Shown: positions 47,568-59,090 of the stretch, piece after piece
Position numbering within the stretch: position 1 is the first letter of the stretch
How the letters are laid out: each line of letters starts with the position of its first letter
Assembly: GCF_003606345.3 (NCBI RefSeq)
Contig: NZ_CP031844.2
Span: forward strand, 1,363,501 to 1,427,500
Source of the DNA: Bartonella krasnovii
GTDB lineage: Bacteria; Pseudomonadota; Alphaproteobacteria; Rhizobiales; Rhizobiaceae
Direction of reading: 5' to 3'
Length of the DNA stretch: 64,000 nt
Notes under the pieces: model-generated
What the model was told of the DNA's origin: nothing
The model's input: the letters and a program-made list of their open reading frames with translations, nothing else
The model's database searches: none
Position numbers and translations under genes: made by a program

Positions 47568-47800
47568 AATTCATATAAGCTTTCATTTTTTTGTCCTCTC
47601 TGATAAAAAAGAGGGGCTTACCCCCCTGCCTTCATCGGCAAATCAATCATGCGTCAATCAGATACGAAAACCATAAAGGGAAAACTTTTTTTATTTGCTC
47701 AGATTTTACCCCTCATCAATGATGAAAAAAATCTCAGCAGAGCAAAGGATTGATCATTTTTGAAAAGATCATATCAACCCTTATCAATTGCCTATAGTGC

Positions 47801-47830
47801 TCTTGCCCGTGGTGCTAAAAACGGGCAAGA
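47801..47830. terminator. Hairpin, possible terminator
   Basis: Perfect 10-bp stem (TCTTGCCCGT and complement) with a 10-nt loop, 234 nt after the last bep stop. No T run on either side, so the role is uncertain. Confidence 0.4.
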
Positions 47831-48079
47831 CACTGTTGAAGGATGACGCCTATCTATTCTTATATTTATGGAATCTCTAAAATAAGAAGGCTACCTCATT
47901 TGGTGAGAACATAAAGCCGTAAAAGTGAAAACCCATCACACTGCTTTGCCGTTGAGCTCAGTCTGATAAACTTTTAAAAGCATCGAAAGCCCTCTGTCTT
48001 TTTTAAAAATAAAAATTGTGCATTTCTTCAAGCTTTTATTTTATTTGCGTTCTTTTAAATAGGGTATAATAAATTGATT

Positions 48080-48390
48080 TATAATGAGTATTCACTATTT
48101 TGTATATTGAATGAGAGATCCCCAAGGATCGTAAGATTTTCTCATTTTAAATCTCTTTATGTTACATCAATCAAAACCATTCGTTTGCACGTTACAGATG
48201 GGATTAACGTATGGAGAAAAATAATTTAAGAAAAGAATAAAAATGTCTCTTATAAATCGTCTAAATGCAAAGTCTGTCGCAACATTCTAGAGTTAGAAAA
48301 ATGTGTGATGGTAAGCCGGCTTGTTACTTCATAAACGTAAAAATGGGTCACACCCTTTATGTAAAACACCACGCCATTGAGATGCACTGT
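48080..48390 (+). repeat. Dispersed intergenic repeat, copy D
   Basis: Carries all blocks of the family: 'atcaatcaaaaccattcg' with TTTGCACGTTACA, 'atgtctcttataaatcg', 'gtgtgatggtaagccgg' with 'cataaacgtaaaaatggg', and a 'gccattgag' block. Closest to the copy at 57.3 kb. Confidence 0.65.
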
Positions 48391-48706
48391 TTACAAACAT
48401 GACTACCCTAGAGAGAAATGATCATTCTATATCTCTAAACTGTTATAACATCACTCCCATATTTCAATTTGAAAAAGAAATTTTAATTATTTTATGGCAA
48501 CAATGAAAATTATAAGGCAACAATAAAACAAGGAGCATGTTAAAAAAAGTCTTCACGCAACCATTGTTGACAGAAAGACAGACACCGTCGTAAAACGACG
48601 CACAAATATATTCTTATATGAGAATATAGATTAGATTTTTTACGATTTAAAACGGCTTATTTCTCTACTCACCGCTTCTCTTTTACCACAAACCTGATAT
48701 ATCTTT

Positions 48707-50278
48707 ATGACATTGATTAAAAAAATTGCAACCGTTGCTTCTGGAACCCTCATGAGCCGTATTTTTGGCTTCGTCCGTGAAATGCTTATGGCCGCAGCAC
48801 TAGGGACGGGTCCTGTTTCTGATGCCTTCAATGCTGCTTTTCGTTTTCCCAATACATTCCGCCGTTTTTTTGCTGAAGGTGCCTTTAATGCTGCTTTCAT
48901 TCCTCTTTTTGCTAAAAAAATCACTGAGGATGGTCAAGAATCTGCATGCAAATTCGCAGAAGAAGTCTTTGGTGTTCTTTTTTCGCTGCTTTTATTATTA
49001 ACGATTGCGATGGAACTGAGTATGCCTTTTTTGGTACGAACGATTATTGCTCCAGGCTTTAGCGAAGACGCAACAAAATTTAATGCCACAATTCATTTTA
49101 CGGCGATCATGTTTCCTTATTTAACCTGCATGTCGCTCGCTGCGATGATGGGGGGCATGCTCAATGCTCTGCGGCGTTATTTTATTGCCGCTGTTGCGCC
49201 ACTCTTTTTAAATATTATTCTGATTGGTGTACTCGCCTATGCTTGGATCTATCAACTTGACGCTTGGCACATCGGCTTAAATCTCTCTTGGGGTGTTTTG
49301 GCGGCAGGGCTTCTTCAACTTGTCCTAATTGCTGTTGCTTTACGTCAAAGTGGCATGAAATTTTTTTTCCGTCGTCCCCATTTAACCCCTAATGTTCGCA
49401 AGCTACTAACCTTAGCGTTCCCCGCAGCCATCACGGGTGGTATCACACAAATTAATTTGCTCATCAATACCAACATTGCTTCTAGCCAATCGGGAGCTGT
49501 CTCTTCTTTAATGTATGCTGATCGGCTTTATCAATTACCTCTAGGCGTGATTGCCATTGCCGTTGCAACCGTTCTTTTACCAGAGTTAACCCGCGCATTG
49601 CGGAGCAAAAAGCATGAAGAAACCCACCATTTGCAAAACCGCTCTATTGAATTAACACTCCTGTTAACGCTTCCAGCATCTATTGCTTTTTTGCTGCTGT
49701 CCACCCCCATTGTCAGCTTACTCTTTGAGCGCGGACAGTTTACCGATCAATCAACACAGCATGTTGCACAGTTATTAAGCCTTTATGGACTAGGACTTCC
49801 AGCTTTTGTACTCATCAAGGTCTTTATTCCTAATTTCTTTGCCCATGAAGATACCAAAACACCGATGATTTTTACGGGCATTTGTGTTTTTATCAATATC
49901 AGCCTCGCTTTAACATTATTTCCTTCCTTTTCCGCACGCGGCATTGTTATTGCGGAAATTACTTCTGGATGGGTCAATACCCTATTGCTTTGGGGTGTCC
50001 TCATCAAACGGGGTTATTGGAAATATGACACCCAACTGCTCAAGCGAATATTATGCCTCATGATCGCTTCCCTTTTAAGTGCACTCGCCCTCTATTACGG
50101 ATTAAATGGGTTTGGATTTTTATCTTTTCCTTTATCCTCAAAAGCCTCCTTTTTCTTGCGTTTCAGCACCTTAGCAGGGATCATGCTTGGCATATTCTCA
50201 CTCTATTTTATTGCCTATTTTTTATCCAATCCCCGTTCCCTTTTTCACACGCTTAAAAATTTGAAAAAACGTCCATAA
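48707..50278 (+). CDS. murJ: MurJ (MviN), lipid II flippase
   Basis: 523 residues with the family start (TLMSRIFGFVREMLMAAALG), FNAAFRFPNTFRRFFAEGAF near residue 40, and about 14 hydrophobic helices. It flips the peptidoglycan precursor lipid II across the inner membrane. Length matches. trpS follows after 61 bp; the order murJ-trpS-usp-nfuA is usual in Rhizobiales. Confidence 0.95.
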   Translation: MTLIKKIATVASGTLMSRIFGFVREMLMAAALGTGPVSDAFNAAFRFPNTFRRFFAEGAFNAAFIPLFAKKITEDGQESACKFAEEVFGVLFSLLLLLTIAMELSMPFLVRTIIAPGFSEDATKFNATIHFTAIMFPYLTCMSLAAMMGGMLNALRRYFIAAVAPLFLNIILIGVLAYAWIYQLDAWHIGLNLSWGVLAAGLLQLVLIAVALRQSGMKFFFRRPHLTPNVRKLLTLAFPAAITGGITQINLLINTNIASSQSGAVSSLMYADRLYQLPLGVIAIAVATVLLPELTRALRSKKHEETHHLQNRSIELTLLLTLPASIAFLLLSTPIVSLLFERGQFTDQSTQHVAQLLSLYGLGLPAFVLIKVFIPNFFAHEDTKTPMIFTGICVFINISLALTLFPSFSARGIVIAEITSGWVNTLLLWGVLIKRGYWKYDTQLLKRILCLMIASLLSALALYYGLNGFGFLSFPLSSKASFFLRFSTLAGIMLGIFSLYFIAYFLSNPRSLFHTLKNLKKRP

Positions 50279-50339
50279 TATTTATACTTTGTCAAAAACA
50301 ACAAAACCAATAACCTTTAATTAAAGAAAGCGCACTCCT

Positions 50340-51410
50340 ATGGATACCTTCACTCCCCTTGTTTTTTCCGGCGTACAACCGAGTGGTCACTTACATCTTG
50401 GCAATTATCTTGGCGCCCTTCAACATTGGGTTGAACTACAAAACGCTTATCACTGCCTCTATTGTGTTGTGGATATGCATGCGCTCACCGTCAACCCAGA
50501 TCCCCTTATCTTACGCGAATCCACTAGAATGGTGACAGCCGCCTTTCTCGCCGCTGGTATTGATCCCCAAAAACACATTATTTTCAACCAATCACGTGTT
50601 TTTCAACATGCTGAACTCGCCTGGATTTTAAATTGTGTTGCCCGTATCGGCTGGCTTCAACGCATGACACAATTTAAAGATAAAGCAGGAAAAGATCGCG
50701 AAAAAGCATCCCTTGGACTTTTTGCCTATCCCACGTTGATGGCTGCTGATATTTTAGTTTATCGTGCAACGCATGTTCCGGTGGGTGAAGATCAAAAACA
50801 GCATGTTGAACTCACACGCGATATTGCACAAAAATTTAACAATGATTATGCACACCGTATTGCTGACTTAAATTTTGGCATCTCTATGCAAACGGATGAA
50901 GAAAAAAGACAAGGCTTTTTCCCCCTCCCAGAGGCACTGATTGGAACAACAGCCACACGCGTTATGTCCTTGCGTGATGGGACAAAAAAAATGTCAAAAT
51001 CAGATCCTTCAGATTTCTCACGCATTAATTTGACCGATGATGCAGATCTTATCGCCCAAAAAATACGCAAAGCCAAAACAGATTCCGCGCCTCTTCCAGA
51101 TTCTCTTGAGGCTTTAAAAGAACGACCAGAAGTGGATAACCTGCTTGGTATTTACGCCGCCTTTGCCAAAGTTAGTAAAGAAAAGGCTCTTTTAGAGTTT
51201 TCTGGTCATCAATTTTCGCATTTTAAAACAGCACTAGCCGACCTTGCCGTCCATAAGCTTGCCCCCATAACAGAAGAATTACGTCGACTTCACCAAGAAA
51301 GTGATTATATTGACTCTGTTTTGCATGATGGCGCACAACGTGCTAGTATACTCGCAGAAGAGAATATGAAAAAAATTCGTAAAATTGTTGGATTTTTGCA
51401 CAATACATAA
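50340..51410 (+). CDS. trpS: Tryptophanyl-tRNA synthetase
   Basis: 356 residues, class I synthetase. The HIGH-type signature is [14 protein letters not shown] (residues about 14-27) and the KMSKS loop is [11 protein letters not shown] near residue 217. It charges tRNA-Trp in the cytoplasm. Length and spacing of motifs are those of bacterial TrpRS. Confidence 0.96.
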   Translation: MDTFTPLVFSGVQPSGHLHLGNYLGALQHWVELQNAYHCLYCVVDMHALTVNPDPLILRESTRMVTAAFLAAGIDPQKHIIFNQSRVFQHAELAWILNCVARIGWLQRMTQFKDKAGKDREKASLGLFAYPTLMAADILVYRATHVPVGEDQKQHVELTRDIAQKFNNDYAHRIADLNFGISMQTDEEKRQGFFPLPEALIGTTATRVMSLRDGTKKMSKSDPSDFSRINLTDDADLIAQKIRKAKTDSAPLPDSLEALKERPEVDNLLGIYAAFAKVSKEKALLEFSGHQFSHFKTALADLAVHKLAPITEELRRLHQESDYIDSVLHDGAQRASILAEENMKKIRKIVGFLHNT

Positions 51411-51475
51411 AAGCAATAAACTAAAAAAAACTGTAGAGAGCAAAAAAAATCGTTTGTACAAAATAGAGAAAGTGC

Positions 51476-51967
51476 ATGTTTTCTAAACCCAAAAATCCGA
51501 AAAGAGAACCTAAGAAAAAGAACCTCGTCATCATCGATGAAACACCAGAGTGTCGGCGTGCCGTTGCGTTCGCCGCACAACATGCCCAAAACACCAATAG
51601 GACTTTGGTCTTGCTGTGTATTGTTGATAGTATAGAATTTCAACATTTTCTGGGTGTAAACAACGTTATGCGCACAGAATCAACACAAATTGCTCATAAA
51701 ATGTTAGGAGATATTGCCAGTGATGTCCGCACTTCCCATGCGCTTGAAACAGAAATAGTCGTGCGTGAAGGAAAAAAAGTTGATGAAATTTCTAAACTGA
51801 TTGACGAAGATAAAAGAATTGCACTGATTGTTTTAGCCGCCAGTGGACATGCAGAAGGACCAGGCCCTCTTATCCAATTAATCGGAAATAAAGGAACAGC
51901 TTTTTCAATCCCTGTCATTGTCATTCCTAGCAATCTTGCTGATGAAGATATTCGGTCTATTGCTTAA
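51476..51967 (+). CDS. Universal stress protein (UspA family)
   Basis: 163 residues. After a basic N-terminus, NLVIIDETPECRRAVAFAA starts the Usp fold and LIVLAASGHAEGPG near residue 120 is a variant of the ATP-binding G-2x-G-9x-G region. It lies between trpS and nfuA as in other Rhizobiales. Role in stress survival is known for the family only. Confidence 0.82.
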   Translation: MFSKPKNPKREPKKKNLVIIDETPECRRAVAFAAQHAQNTNRTLVLLCIVDSIEFQHFLGVNNVMRTESTQIAHKMLGDIASDVRTSHALETEIVVREGKKVDEISKLIDEDKRIALIVLAASGHAEGPGPLIQLIGNKGTAFSIPVIVIPSNLADEDIRSIA

Positions 51968-52028
51968 AAAATACAATATTTTTAAAATGGTATGGTCTTT
52001 CTAATTCTTCATGATAAAAGGAGAGTTT

Positions 52029-52607
52029 ATGTTTATTCAAACTGAATCCACCCCCAATCCTGCAACACTTAAATTTCTCCCAGGGCGGGTGGTCCTTTCG
52101 GAGGGCGTCTTAGAATTTCGTGACCGTGAAGAAGCAGCTAAAAATTCACCTTTAGCGGCTAAACTGTTTAATATTCCCAATGTTAATGGTGTCTTTTTAG
52201 GCTATGACTTCATCACTGTGAGCAAAAAAGATGGGGAATGGCAACATCTCAAACCTGTCATTTTAGGCACAATTATGGAGCATTTTCTCTCCAATGAGCC
52301 TGTTATCACCACCAATGCTACAACACAAGCAAAAGCCCATGCCCTTAACGAAGAGTTTTATGACGAAAAAGACGCTGATATTGTCTTAACCATTAAAGAG
52401 CTGCTTGAAACACGTATTCGCCCAGCCGTTGCCAATGATGGTGGTGATATTACTTTTCGCGGTTTTGAAAATGGTATTGTTTATCTCAATATGCGGGGCG
52501 CTTGCGCTGGATGTCCCTCTTCAACGGCAACACTTAAACATGGTATTGAAAATCTTTTACGCCATTTTATCCCTGAAGTTTTAGGCGTTGAAGCCATGCC
52601 GCAATAA
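52029..52607 (+). CDS. NfuA-type Fe-S cluster scaffold/carrier
   Basis: 192 residues from the ATG at 52029 behind aaggagag; the ATG at 52011 would place the ribosome site inside the gene. The N-terminal Nfu_N domain starts MFIQTESTPNPATLKFLPG. The C-terminal NifU-like domain carries RGACAGCPSST near residue 160, whose CxxC pair binds a 4Fe-4S cluster at a dimer interface. It delivers clusters to target proteins. Confidence 0.92.
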   Translation: MFIQTESTPNPATLKFLPGRVVLSEGVLEFRDREEAAKNSPLAAKLFNIPNVNGVFLGYDFITVSKKDGEWQHLKPVILGTIMEHFLSNEPVITTNATTQAKAHALNEEFYDEKDADIVLTIKELLETRIRPAVANDGGDITFRGFENGIVYLNMRGACAGCPSSTATLKHGIENLLRHFIPEVLGVEAMPQ

Positions 52608-53756
52608 ATATTGACACTTCAATAGGTAAAATGACCACACAGATTGCCTTTTTTCAACAAGGCTTAAAATACATGGAGTGTGAAAATCTTGCTCTATTTT
52701 ATTCCTCATCATTTTAGACGCAAGACGTTCTGCCATAAAAAAAATACTATACTGCTTCAGAAAAAACTAGAAAATGATAGGTTTTCCTTCCACTTTCCTC
52801 TAGTCCTTAAAATGGTTTTTGCCCCCTTTAGAGATATATTTTAGAGATATTGTTTCAATGAACCCATTACATACATGCAAGAATATAATGCACAAATGGA
52901 AGCACACTTTAAAATTTATTTTGCCTCATGACCTCATCATACAATTTTATCTCCAAAAACAAAGGAGCCATTTCAGCAAAAAGAAAAGAGTGTAAGACAA
53001 AGCACACATTCATCCCCTTGTGTTTCATCATTTTTAGTATTTCCGACGATAAAATTCCGTAAAATGCTTCTTTATAGCAACCAATCGACAAGGATCATAC
53101 TTTTTCACCTTTAATAGGAATCCTGACTGTCTTCTTGTTTTAATTGTATTTATGGCATCAACAAAAATCATTCACGGACACATTACAAATTGGAAGATAA
53201 CAAAAATAATTTTTAAAATACCTCTTCATGAACATTTTCCAATATAAAGATGATAGTGCTCAACAGCGTTTGCCCTATACCATTTTATAAGCCTCATTGT
53301 GAAAGAGGTTTAAACATCTTAAGAAGATTTTTTAAAGATCATAGCGGCTTTTCCTCTTCTGGAAATCAAGAATTCCACTTCTATCCCCTTTACCCTTATC
53401 TCCATAACTGAAGACGCAAAAGCTATTAAGACCTTAAAAAAAATCAATCAAAACCAAATCTATGAAACTTATTTTAGAAATGATCTGATAAAAAGTAGAA
53501 AGATTCCTTCAATTTAGCCGTGGTAAATTTCTCACTTTACGCATTATTTTCCTCATAAAGCAGATGCTTTTACTATTTTGTGATCAATCAACAATCCTTA
53601 GCATAATCAGCACGTTTAAGAGAAAAGACAGAGTCAGTATTTTTCTTGTAAGACATAGTTTTGGGTTCCTCATAAGGATAAAGACCATTGTGTCTATCGG
53701 ATAAGCATAATCTATGAAAATAGAAAAGCAAAAAACAATGGCAAAAGGGTAAACGC
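52608..53756. other. Gene-free stretch
   Basis: No gene supported on either strand. About 53140-53300 is a weak copy of the dispersed intergenic repeat ('catcaacaaaaatcattc', 'acacattacaa', 'acctcttcatgaac'). Confidence 0.45.
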
Positions 53757-54092
53757 CTAAACTTTTTTAACAAATTCCGACTTTAACCCCATCTGTCCAA
53801 TCCCAGGAATTTTGCAATCAATATTATGATCCCCATCCACCAAGCGAATATTTTTGACCTTTGTCCCACCTTTTAAAACAGAGGAAGCGCCTTTTACTTT
53901 CAGATCTTTTATCACCATAACGGTATCTCCATTTGTCAAGATCTGACCATTGGCATCATAAACAATCGTGGAAAGAACAGTATCGTCACTCTTTTGGGGC
54001 CATTCATGTGCACATTCAGGACACACAAAATTTTCACCCTCTTCATAAGTATAAAGACAATCACAACGAGGACACTTGGGATATTGGGTCAT
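53757..54092 (-). CDS. PhnA/YjdM-family zinc-ribbon protein
   Basis: 111 residues from the ATG at 54092, preceded by agagga; the frame is open 45 nt further but without a ribosome site. The N-terminal zinc ribbon has YPKCPRCDC and [10 protein letters not shown] (four Cys in two CxxC pairs). The C-terminal domain holds [15 protein letters not shown]. The family was named for phosphonate use, but this small protein is not the hydrolase and its function is unclear. It stands alone. Confidence 0.88.
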   Translation of the reverse strand: MTQYPKCPRCDCLYTYEEGENFVCPECAHEWPQKSDDTVLSTIVYDANGQILTNGDTVMVIKDLKVKGASSVLKGGTKVKNIRLVDGDHNIDCKIPGIGQMGLKSEFVKKV

Positions 54093-54754
54093 AAATTCCT
54101 CTTTATTAAAGAAAAACCATTCATGATGATGGGTCATAAAGCAAGAAGGGCTTATTGTCCATTATTTTAGAAAAACATGTTCTTTTATTTCCTCTCGATC
54201 GGCCACCTGTATTCACAAATGCAATCATCCCCTACAATCGATGCATTTATAACATTGTACAATGTCCCCCGTAGACCATAAGATCCTCCTCTATTGAAGC
54301 CATCAAAGCCTTTCGCTTACATGTTATAAAAGGAAAAAGCTGTGTAAAATGGTTAAAAAAAAACTTAAAAAACGCCCTCAAATGCAAGAACCAACATTAC
54401 TTATCTGTCTAATAACTTACTGTAATTATATATCTTTTTTACTGTGGGGGATACCCGAATAAAAGTAAGGGAATAGGATTTTCTAAAACACCTCTCAATT
54501 ATTGTGAATCAGCACTTCTTTTTGAGGTGTTTTTTTGCCATACCAGATGTTCAAAGGGTCTCAACTTCTAGAAAGTCAAAATTTTTAAAAATTTCTCTAA
54601 CAGCATCACAATCATTCAGACACAAGACAAATTTGCCTTGAATGCCTTTGAGAACTTTTGCCATATTCACAAAATCATAGCTCTAAAACTCTCTCCCCTC
54701 TAAAATCATAATGTAATCAATCATGATAGCTTTGCAAAAAATATTCCAATGATC
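54093..54754. other. Gene-free stretch
   Basis: No gene. About 54285-54420 weakly matches the dispersed repeat core ('gccatcaaagcctttcgctt'). A hairpin-like 'aaaacacctc'/'gaggtgttttttt' (about 54485-54530) would be a terminator with a T run reading rightwards, with no gene just upstream on that strand. Confidence 0.45.
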
Positions 54755-56383
54755 TCACGTGATAATATCAGGGCGCTTTCGCCCCAATTCTTGTTGTATG
54801 TTTAACAGTTTTAAGGCTACCTGTTGCAAAGGTTGAAGAACTTCTTGCAGATTTAAATTGTATCTGCGTGGATCTCCTTCATACTGTTCAAAATAAAGCC
54901 GTAAGGTCGCACCACACGTCCCTGTTCCCGATAAACGAACCACCAAACGTGCACCATTCTCGAAAAAAATGCGGATCCCTTGCCGTGTGCTAACACTTTG
55001 ATCAACAGGATCATGATAGGTAAAATCATCTGCTTTTTTGACCAAAAATCCAAAAAGTTCTGTTCCAGCTTGTGGTAAGTGCTGCCGCAAATGTTCTAGT
55101 AATGCTAAAGCTTTGTCTTCTTCAACTTCTTCATAATCATAACGTTGTGCGTAAAAGCGCCCATAGCTCTGCCAATGCTGTTGAACAATTTGTGCAACCG
55201 TTTTTCCTGTTACCGCTAAAAGATTTAACCAAAATAAAACAGCCCATAAACCATCCTTTTCGCGGATATGATGAGAGCCGGTTCCAAAGCTTTCTTCACC
55301 ACAAAAGGTTACTTTTCCAGCATCCAAAAGCGTTCCAAAAAACTTCCATCCCGTTGGCGTTTCAAAAAAGTTTAATCCACGTTTTTTAGCAACCAAATCT
55401 GCAGCAGGTGTTGTTGGCATAGAGCGCGCAACCCCCACAATGCCTTGCCGATACCCTTTAATAAGATCGGCATGTTCTACCATAATTGCCAAAGAATCAG
55501 AAGGTGAGACATATTGCTGACGTCCAATAATAAGGTTACGATCACCATCGCCATCAGACGCGGCGCCAAGATCTGGTCCTTGCTCTGACATCAATAAATC
55601 ATAAAGAGGCTTAGCATAAACCAAATTGGGATCAGGATGACCACCTCCAAAATCTGGCAAAGGAAGACCATTGACCACCGTCCCTTTAGAAAATCCTAAG
55701 CATTTTTCAAAAATTTCATGGGCATAAGGTCCAGTGACCGCATGCATAGCATCAAACCGTAAAGTCAAACCTCGTTCTACAGCTTTAGCAATACAGTCAA
55801 AATCAAAAATTTCCTGCATCAAAGCGACATAATCAGCAACAGGATCAATAATCTCGATCTGCATATCACCCATAAAAGTCATCCCTTGCCGCTCTAAATC
55901 AACATCTGGCGCTTCAAGAATTTTATAAAAGGAAAGACGTTGCGATGTTTCAAAAATAGCCTCACATAGAGAATTAGGTGCGGGTCCGCCATTGGAAATA
56001 TTGTATTTGATCCCACAATCTCCCTCTAAACCACCAGGATTATGGCTTGCAGAAAGAATGATTCCACCATGCGCATGGTATTTACGAATAAGATGCGAAA
56101 CAGCAGGTGTGGAAAGGATACCGCCCCTCCCCACTTTAATACGAGAAACACCATGCGCTGCTGCCATCTTCAATACAATCTGAAGGAGGGTCCGGTTAAA
56201 GGTGCGTCCATCTCCCCCAAGAATCAACAGCTTTCCTTCAAGAGATCCAATGTTATCAAAAAGAGACTGTATAAAATTTTCCACATAATGGGGTTGTTGA
56301 AAAACAGACACTTTTTTACGCAAACCAGACGTTCCCGGTTTTTGCCCTTCAAAAGCCGTGGTCAAAACTGTCTTTATGGTCAT
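54755..56383 (-). CDS. pgm: Phosphoglucomutase (alpha-D-glucose)
   Basis: 542 residues. It interconverts glucose-1-phosphate and glucose-6-phosphate, supplying envelope sugars and glycogen. The phosphoserine loop is LSASHNPGG near residue 112, the metal loop DGDGDRN near 279, the sugar-binding loop FCGEESFGTGS near 358, and the phosphate-binding loop RLSGTGTCGATLR near 504. These are the four motifs of the alpha-phosphohexomutases in the right order. The start TIKTVLTTAFEGQKPGTSG is typical of the glucose-specific type. Confidence 0.96.
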   Translation of the reverse strand: MTIKTVLTTAFEGQKPGTSGLRKKVSVFQQPHYVENFIQSLFDNIGSLEGKLLILGGDGRTFNRTLLQIVLKMAAAHGVSRIKVGRGGILSTPAVSHLIRKYHAHGGIILSASHNPGGLEGDCGIKYNISNGGPAPNSLCEAIFETSQRLSFYKILEAPDVDLERQGMTFMGDMQIEIIDPVADYVALMQEIFDFDCIAKAVERGLTLRFDAMHAVTGPYAHEIFEKCLGFSKGTVVNGLPLPDFGGGHPDPNLVYAKPLYDLLMSEQGPDLGAASDGDGDRNLIIGRQQYVSPSDSLAIMVEHADLIKGYRQGIVGVARSMPTTPAADLVAKKRGLNFFETPTGWKFFGTLLDAGKVTFCGEESFGTGSHHIREKDGLWAVLFWLNLLAVTGKTVAQIVQQHWQSYGRFYAQRYDYEEVEEDKALALLEHLRQHLPQAGTELFGFLVKKADDFTYHDPVDQSVSTRQGIRIFFENGARLVVRLSGTGTCGATLRLYFEQYEGDPRRYNLNLQEVLQPLQQVALKLLNIQQELGRKRPDIIT

Positions 56384-56598
56384 GGTAATACCTTCATACT
56401 CTTTCCTTTAATTTTAAGATGAAGAGTATTCAAAGTCGACCATTAATTCCACTTGACGGAACAATGAAATATTTGCACACTTGTTAGAGATCAAAAATTT
56501 TTAAAGCAACCCTTTTATTTAAAACGCTCTTTCCATATGGTTTTAGATACGAGGGTTGCTTTAAAACACAATTTTCATAAAAATACAGGAGCATCCTT

Positions 56599-57123
56599 AT
56601 GATAAAAAAAACCGTTCCCAATGTTACATTTCACACACGTGTCCGCGATGAATCAGTGAGTGGAGATAATCCTTATCGGTGGCAAGAAGTTAAAAGTGAT
56701 GCTTACTTTAAAGGAAAGCGCGTTATTCTTTTTTCTCTTCCTGGCGCTTTTACCCCCACCTGCTCAACCTTTCAGTTGCCCGATTTTGAAAAACTCTATG
56801 ATGAATTCAAACAAGCTGGTATTGATGAAATTTATTGCCTTTCCGTCAATGATGCTTTTGTCATGAATGCTTGGGGAAAAACACAAAATATCCAAAATGT
56901 GAAATTAATACCTGATGGTTCTGGTGAATTCACACGCAAAATAGGTATGCTGGTTGCAAAAGACAATGTTGGTTTTGGTATGCGATCATGGCGCTATGCT
57001 GCTGTGATTAATGACGGTGTGATTGAACAATGGTTTGAGGAAGAAGGTTTTTCAGACAATTGTGCAACCGATCCTTATGAAGTTTCTTCACCACAAAATG
57101 TTTTAAAAGCTTTAAAAAGCTAA
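56599..57123 (+). CDS. Peroxiredoxin (Prx5 type)
   Basis: 174 residues; ATG behind aggagc. The peroxidatic centre is LPGAFTPTCSTFQLP near residues 48-62 (PxxxTxxC). A late Cys near residue 153 (DNCATDP) could be a resolving Cys. Cytoplasmic reduction of hydrogen and organic peroxides. A strong terminator follows. Confidence 0.93.
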   Translation: MIKKTVPNVTFHTRVRDESVSGDNPYRWQEVKSDAYFKGKRVILFSLPGAFTPTCSTFQLPDFEKLYDEFKQAGIDEIYCLSVNDAFVMNAWGKTQNIQNVKLIPDGSGEFTRKIGMLVAKDNVGFGMRSWRYAAVINDGVIEQWFEEEGFSDNCATDPYEVSSPQNVLKALKS

Positions 57124-57153
57124 CTTCAACTCAAAATCGTCTATTTAAATTTT

Positions 57154-57197
57154 ACGACACAAATTTCTCTAGAAAAGGGAATTTGTGTCGTTTGTGT
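57154..57197 (+). terminator. Terminator of peroxiredoxin gene
   Basis: Perfect 12-bp stem (ACGACACAAATT and complement, 57154-57165 with 57180-57191) with a 14-nt loop, then a T-rich tail. Confidence 0.82.
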
Positions 57198-57289
57198 TTT
57201 TGAAAACTTATTCATGAGAATATTTTGATTGATCATGATTATTGAAGCGTTATTCAACTTGAGTAAAATCCTGACATCCTATTCTTCCA

Positions 57290-57560
57290 TTTCAAATTTG
57301 TTTATCTTAAATCAATCAAAACCATTGGCTTGCACGTCACAAGCGAAGTTGTCGTGTGAATAAAAATTGTACAAGAAAGAACTAAAATGCCTTTTCATGA
57401 ATCGTCGAAAAATGCCAAGGGTTAGTCCGTAACATCCTAAGGCTGGAAAACATGTGGGATGATACCGGTTTTCTCCTTCACAAACGTAAAGATGGGGGGC
57501 AATAGATTTTATATTATTTTGGACTTTATCGTTATAGTATTTATGGACGCCACCGTGAAA
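57290..57560 (+). repeat. Dispersed intergenic repeat, copy E
   Basis: Best-preserved copy: 'aatcaatcaaaaccattgg' with CTTGCACGTCACAAGC, 'atgccttttcatgaatcg', 'gggatgataccgg' with 'cacaaacgtaaagatggg', and 'agattttatattattt'. It fills the gap between the peroxiredoxin terminator and the end of hisS; the 57198-57602 gap holds nothing else. Confidence 0.65.
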
Positions 57561-57602
57561 TTGAAGGAAAATTTTTTCGCAGCAATTTCTTTTACAAAAC
57601 CA

Positions 57603-59090
57603 TTACCGTTTTTGGGCTGCCAAAATATCTTGTACTGTTTGCACTAATTGCTCTTCATCCACCATCACTTGCGCAGGTCGACTTTCACGCCATGTTTGAT
57701 TATCCTTAATTTCATGAGACAAACGCGCCCCTTCAATCAAATCTTTGATCTGTATTTTTCCACTCTCACGTTCTTGTGACCCTTGGATGATCACACAAGG
57801 CGCTTTTCGCCGATCAGCATATTTCATCTGCGCTTTAATTCCCGATGCTCCTAAATAAAGTTCCGCACAAATTCCCGCATTTCGCAATTGCATGACCATT
57901 TTTTGATAGCGTGCAACAGCTTCTGGCTCTTTATCCATCATCAGCACCACAACAGGTCCAAGAGTATTTTTTGCTGGCAATTTTTCAAGATTTTGCAAAG
58001 CAGCGATCAAACGTGAAACCCCTATTGAAAAGCCTGTTGCCGGAATATTTTCCCCACGAAAACGCGCAACCAACCCATCATAACGTCCCCCACCCCCAAC
58101 AGAGCCAAAGACAACTTTTTGCCCATCATCATTGAGAACATCAAAAAGCAATGCCGCCTCAAAAACAGGTCCCGTATAATATTCCAATCCACGCACCACC
58201 GAAGGGTCAATTTTAATGCAATCGTGATACCCATTGGCAGCAAAGATTGTTTGCATTTCCTCAAGCTCGCCAACCCCTTCAAGACCTTGCCCACTCTGAC
58301 CAACGATTTTTCTGAGAGTATCAAGCGTTTCTTCTACCGTTTTTGCTTCTATCGTGAGTAAGGAAAGAATACACTCAATCTCTTTATCTTTAAGCTCAGC
58401 CCCTTTTGTAAAATCACCACTTTCATCCAAACGTCCCTTGCCTAAAAGCAAACGTACGCCTTCTGGTCCAAATTTATCCAGTTTATCCATTGCTCGCAGA
58501 ACGGTTAAGCGCCGATCAAGTTGCTCATTTCCTGCCAAACCAATCAACTGCAAAACACTTTCCAGAATTTTTCGGTTATTCAAACGAATGGCATAATCAT
58601 GGCGTGCAATACCTAATTTTTCCAAACTATCGGCTGCCATCATGCAAATTTCAGCATCTGCCGCAACGGTTGGTGTTCCAACAATATCCGCATCAAATTG
58701 CATAAATTGCCGAAACCGTCCTGGTCCAGGCTTTTCATTACGAAAAACAAAGCCCAACCGATAACTGCGATAGGGTTTTGGTAACGTTTCAAAATTTTCA
58801 GCAAAATAACGGGCAAGAGGAGCCGTTAAATCATAGCGTAAAGACATCCATTGTTCATCATCATCTTGGAGCGAAAAAACCCCTGCATTGGGACGATCTG
58901 AATCCGGTAAGAACTTCCCCAACACATCCGTATATTCAAAAATGGGTGTTTCAAGCGCTTCAAAACCGTAAAGTTCATAAACTTCACGAATTTGTGCAAT
59001 CATGGTTTCAGTAGCATACAATTGGGCACTTGTACGATCCACAAAACCACGGGGTAAACGGGCTTTGGTTTTTTCTTGTTTCAATAACAT
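57603..59090 (-). CDS. hisS: Histidyl-tRNA synthetase
   Basis: 495 residues from the ATG at 59090; the open frame upstream (59129) has no ribosome site. Class II motif 1 lies near residue 30-60 ([11 protein letters not shown]), motif 2 is [22 protein letters not shown] (about 107-128 in part), and the His-specific [10 protein letters not shown] lies near 305. It charges tRNA-His. The C-terminal anticodon-binding domain is complete. Confidence 0.95.
   Translation of the reverse strand: MLLKQEKTKARLPRGFVDRTSAQLYATETMIAQIREVYELYGFEALETPIFEYTDVLGKFLPDSDRPNAGVFSLQDDDEQWMSLRYDLTAPLARYFAENFETLPKPYRSYRLGFVFRNEKPGPGRFRQFMQFDADIVGTPTVAADAEICMMAADSLEKLGIARHDYAIRLNNRKILESVLQLIGLAGNEQLDRRLTVLRAMDKLDKFGPEGVRLLLGKGRLDESGDFTKGAELKDKEIECILSLLTIEAKTVEETLDTLRKIVGQSGQGLEGVGELEEMQTIFAANGYHDCIKIDPSVVRGLEYYTGPVFEAALLFDVLNDDGQKVVFGSVGGGGRYDGLVARFRGENIPATGFSIGVSRLIAALQNLEKLPAKNTLGPVVVLMMDKEPEAVARYQKMVMQLRNAGICAELYLGASGIKAQMKYADRRKAPCVIIQGSQERESGKIQIKDLIEGARLSHEIKDNQTWRESRPAQVMVDEEQLVQTVQDILAAQKR

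Larger units (their letters stand above)
47568..48706. other. Gene-free stretch
   Basis: Marks the end of the effector cluster. Holds a strong hairpin (47801-47830) and a copy of the dispersed intergenic repeat (48080-48390). The last 100 bp must contain the murJ promoter. Confidence 0.5.
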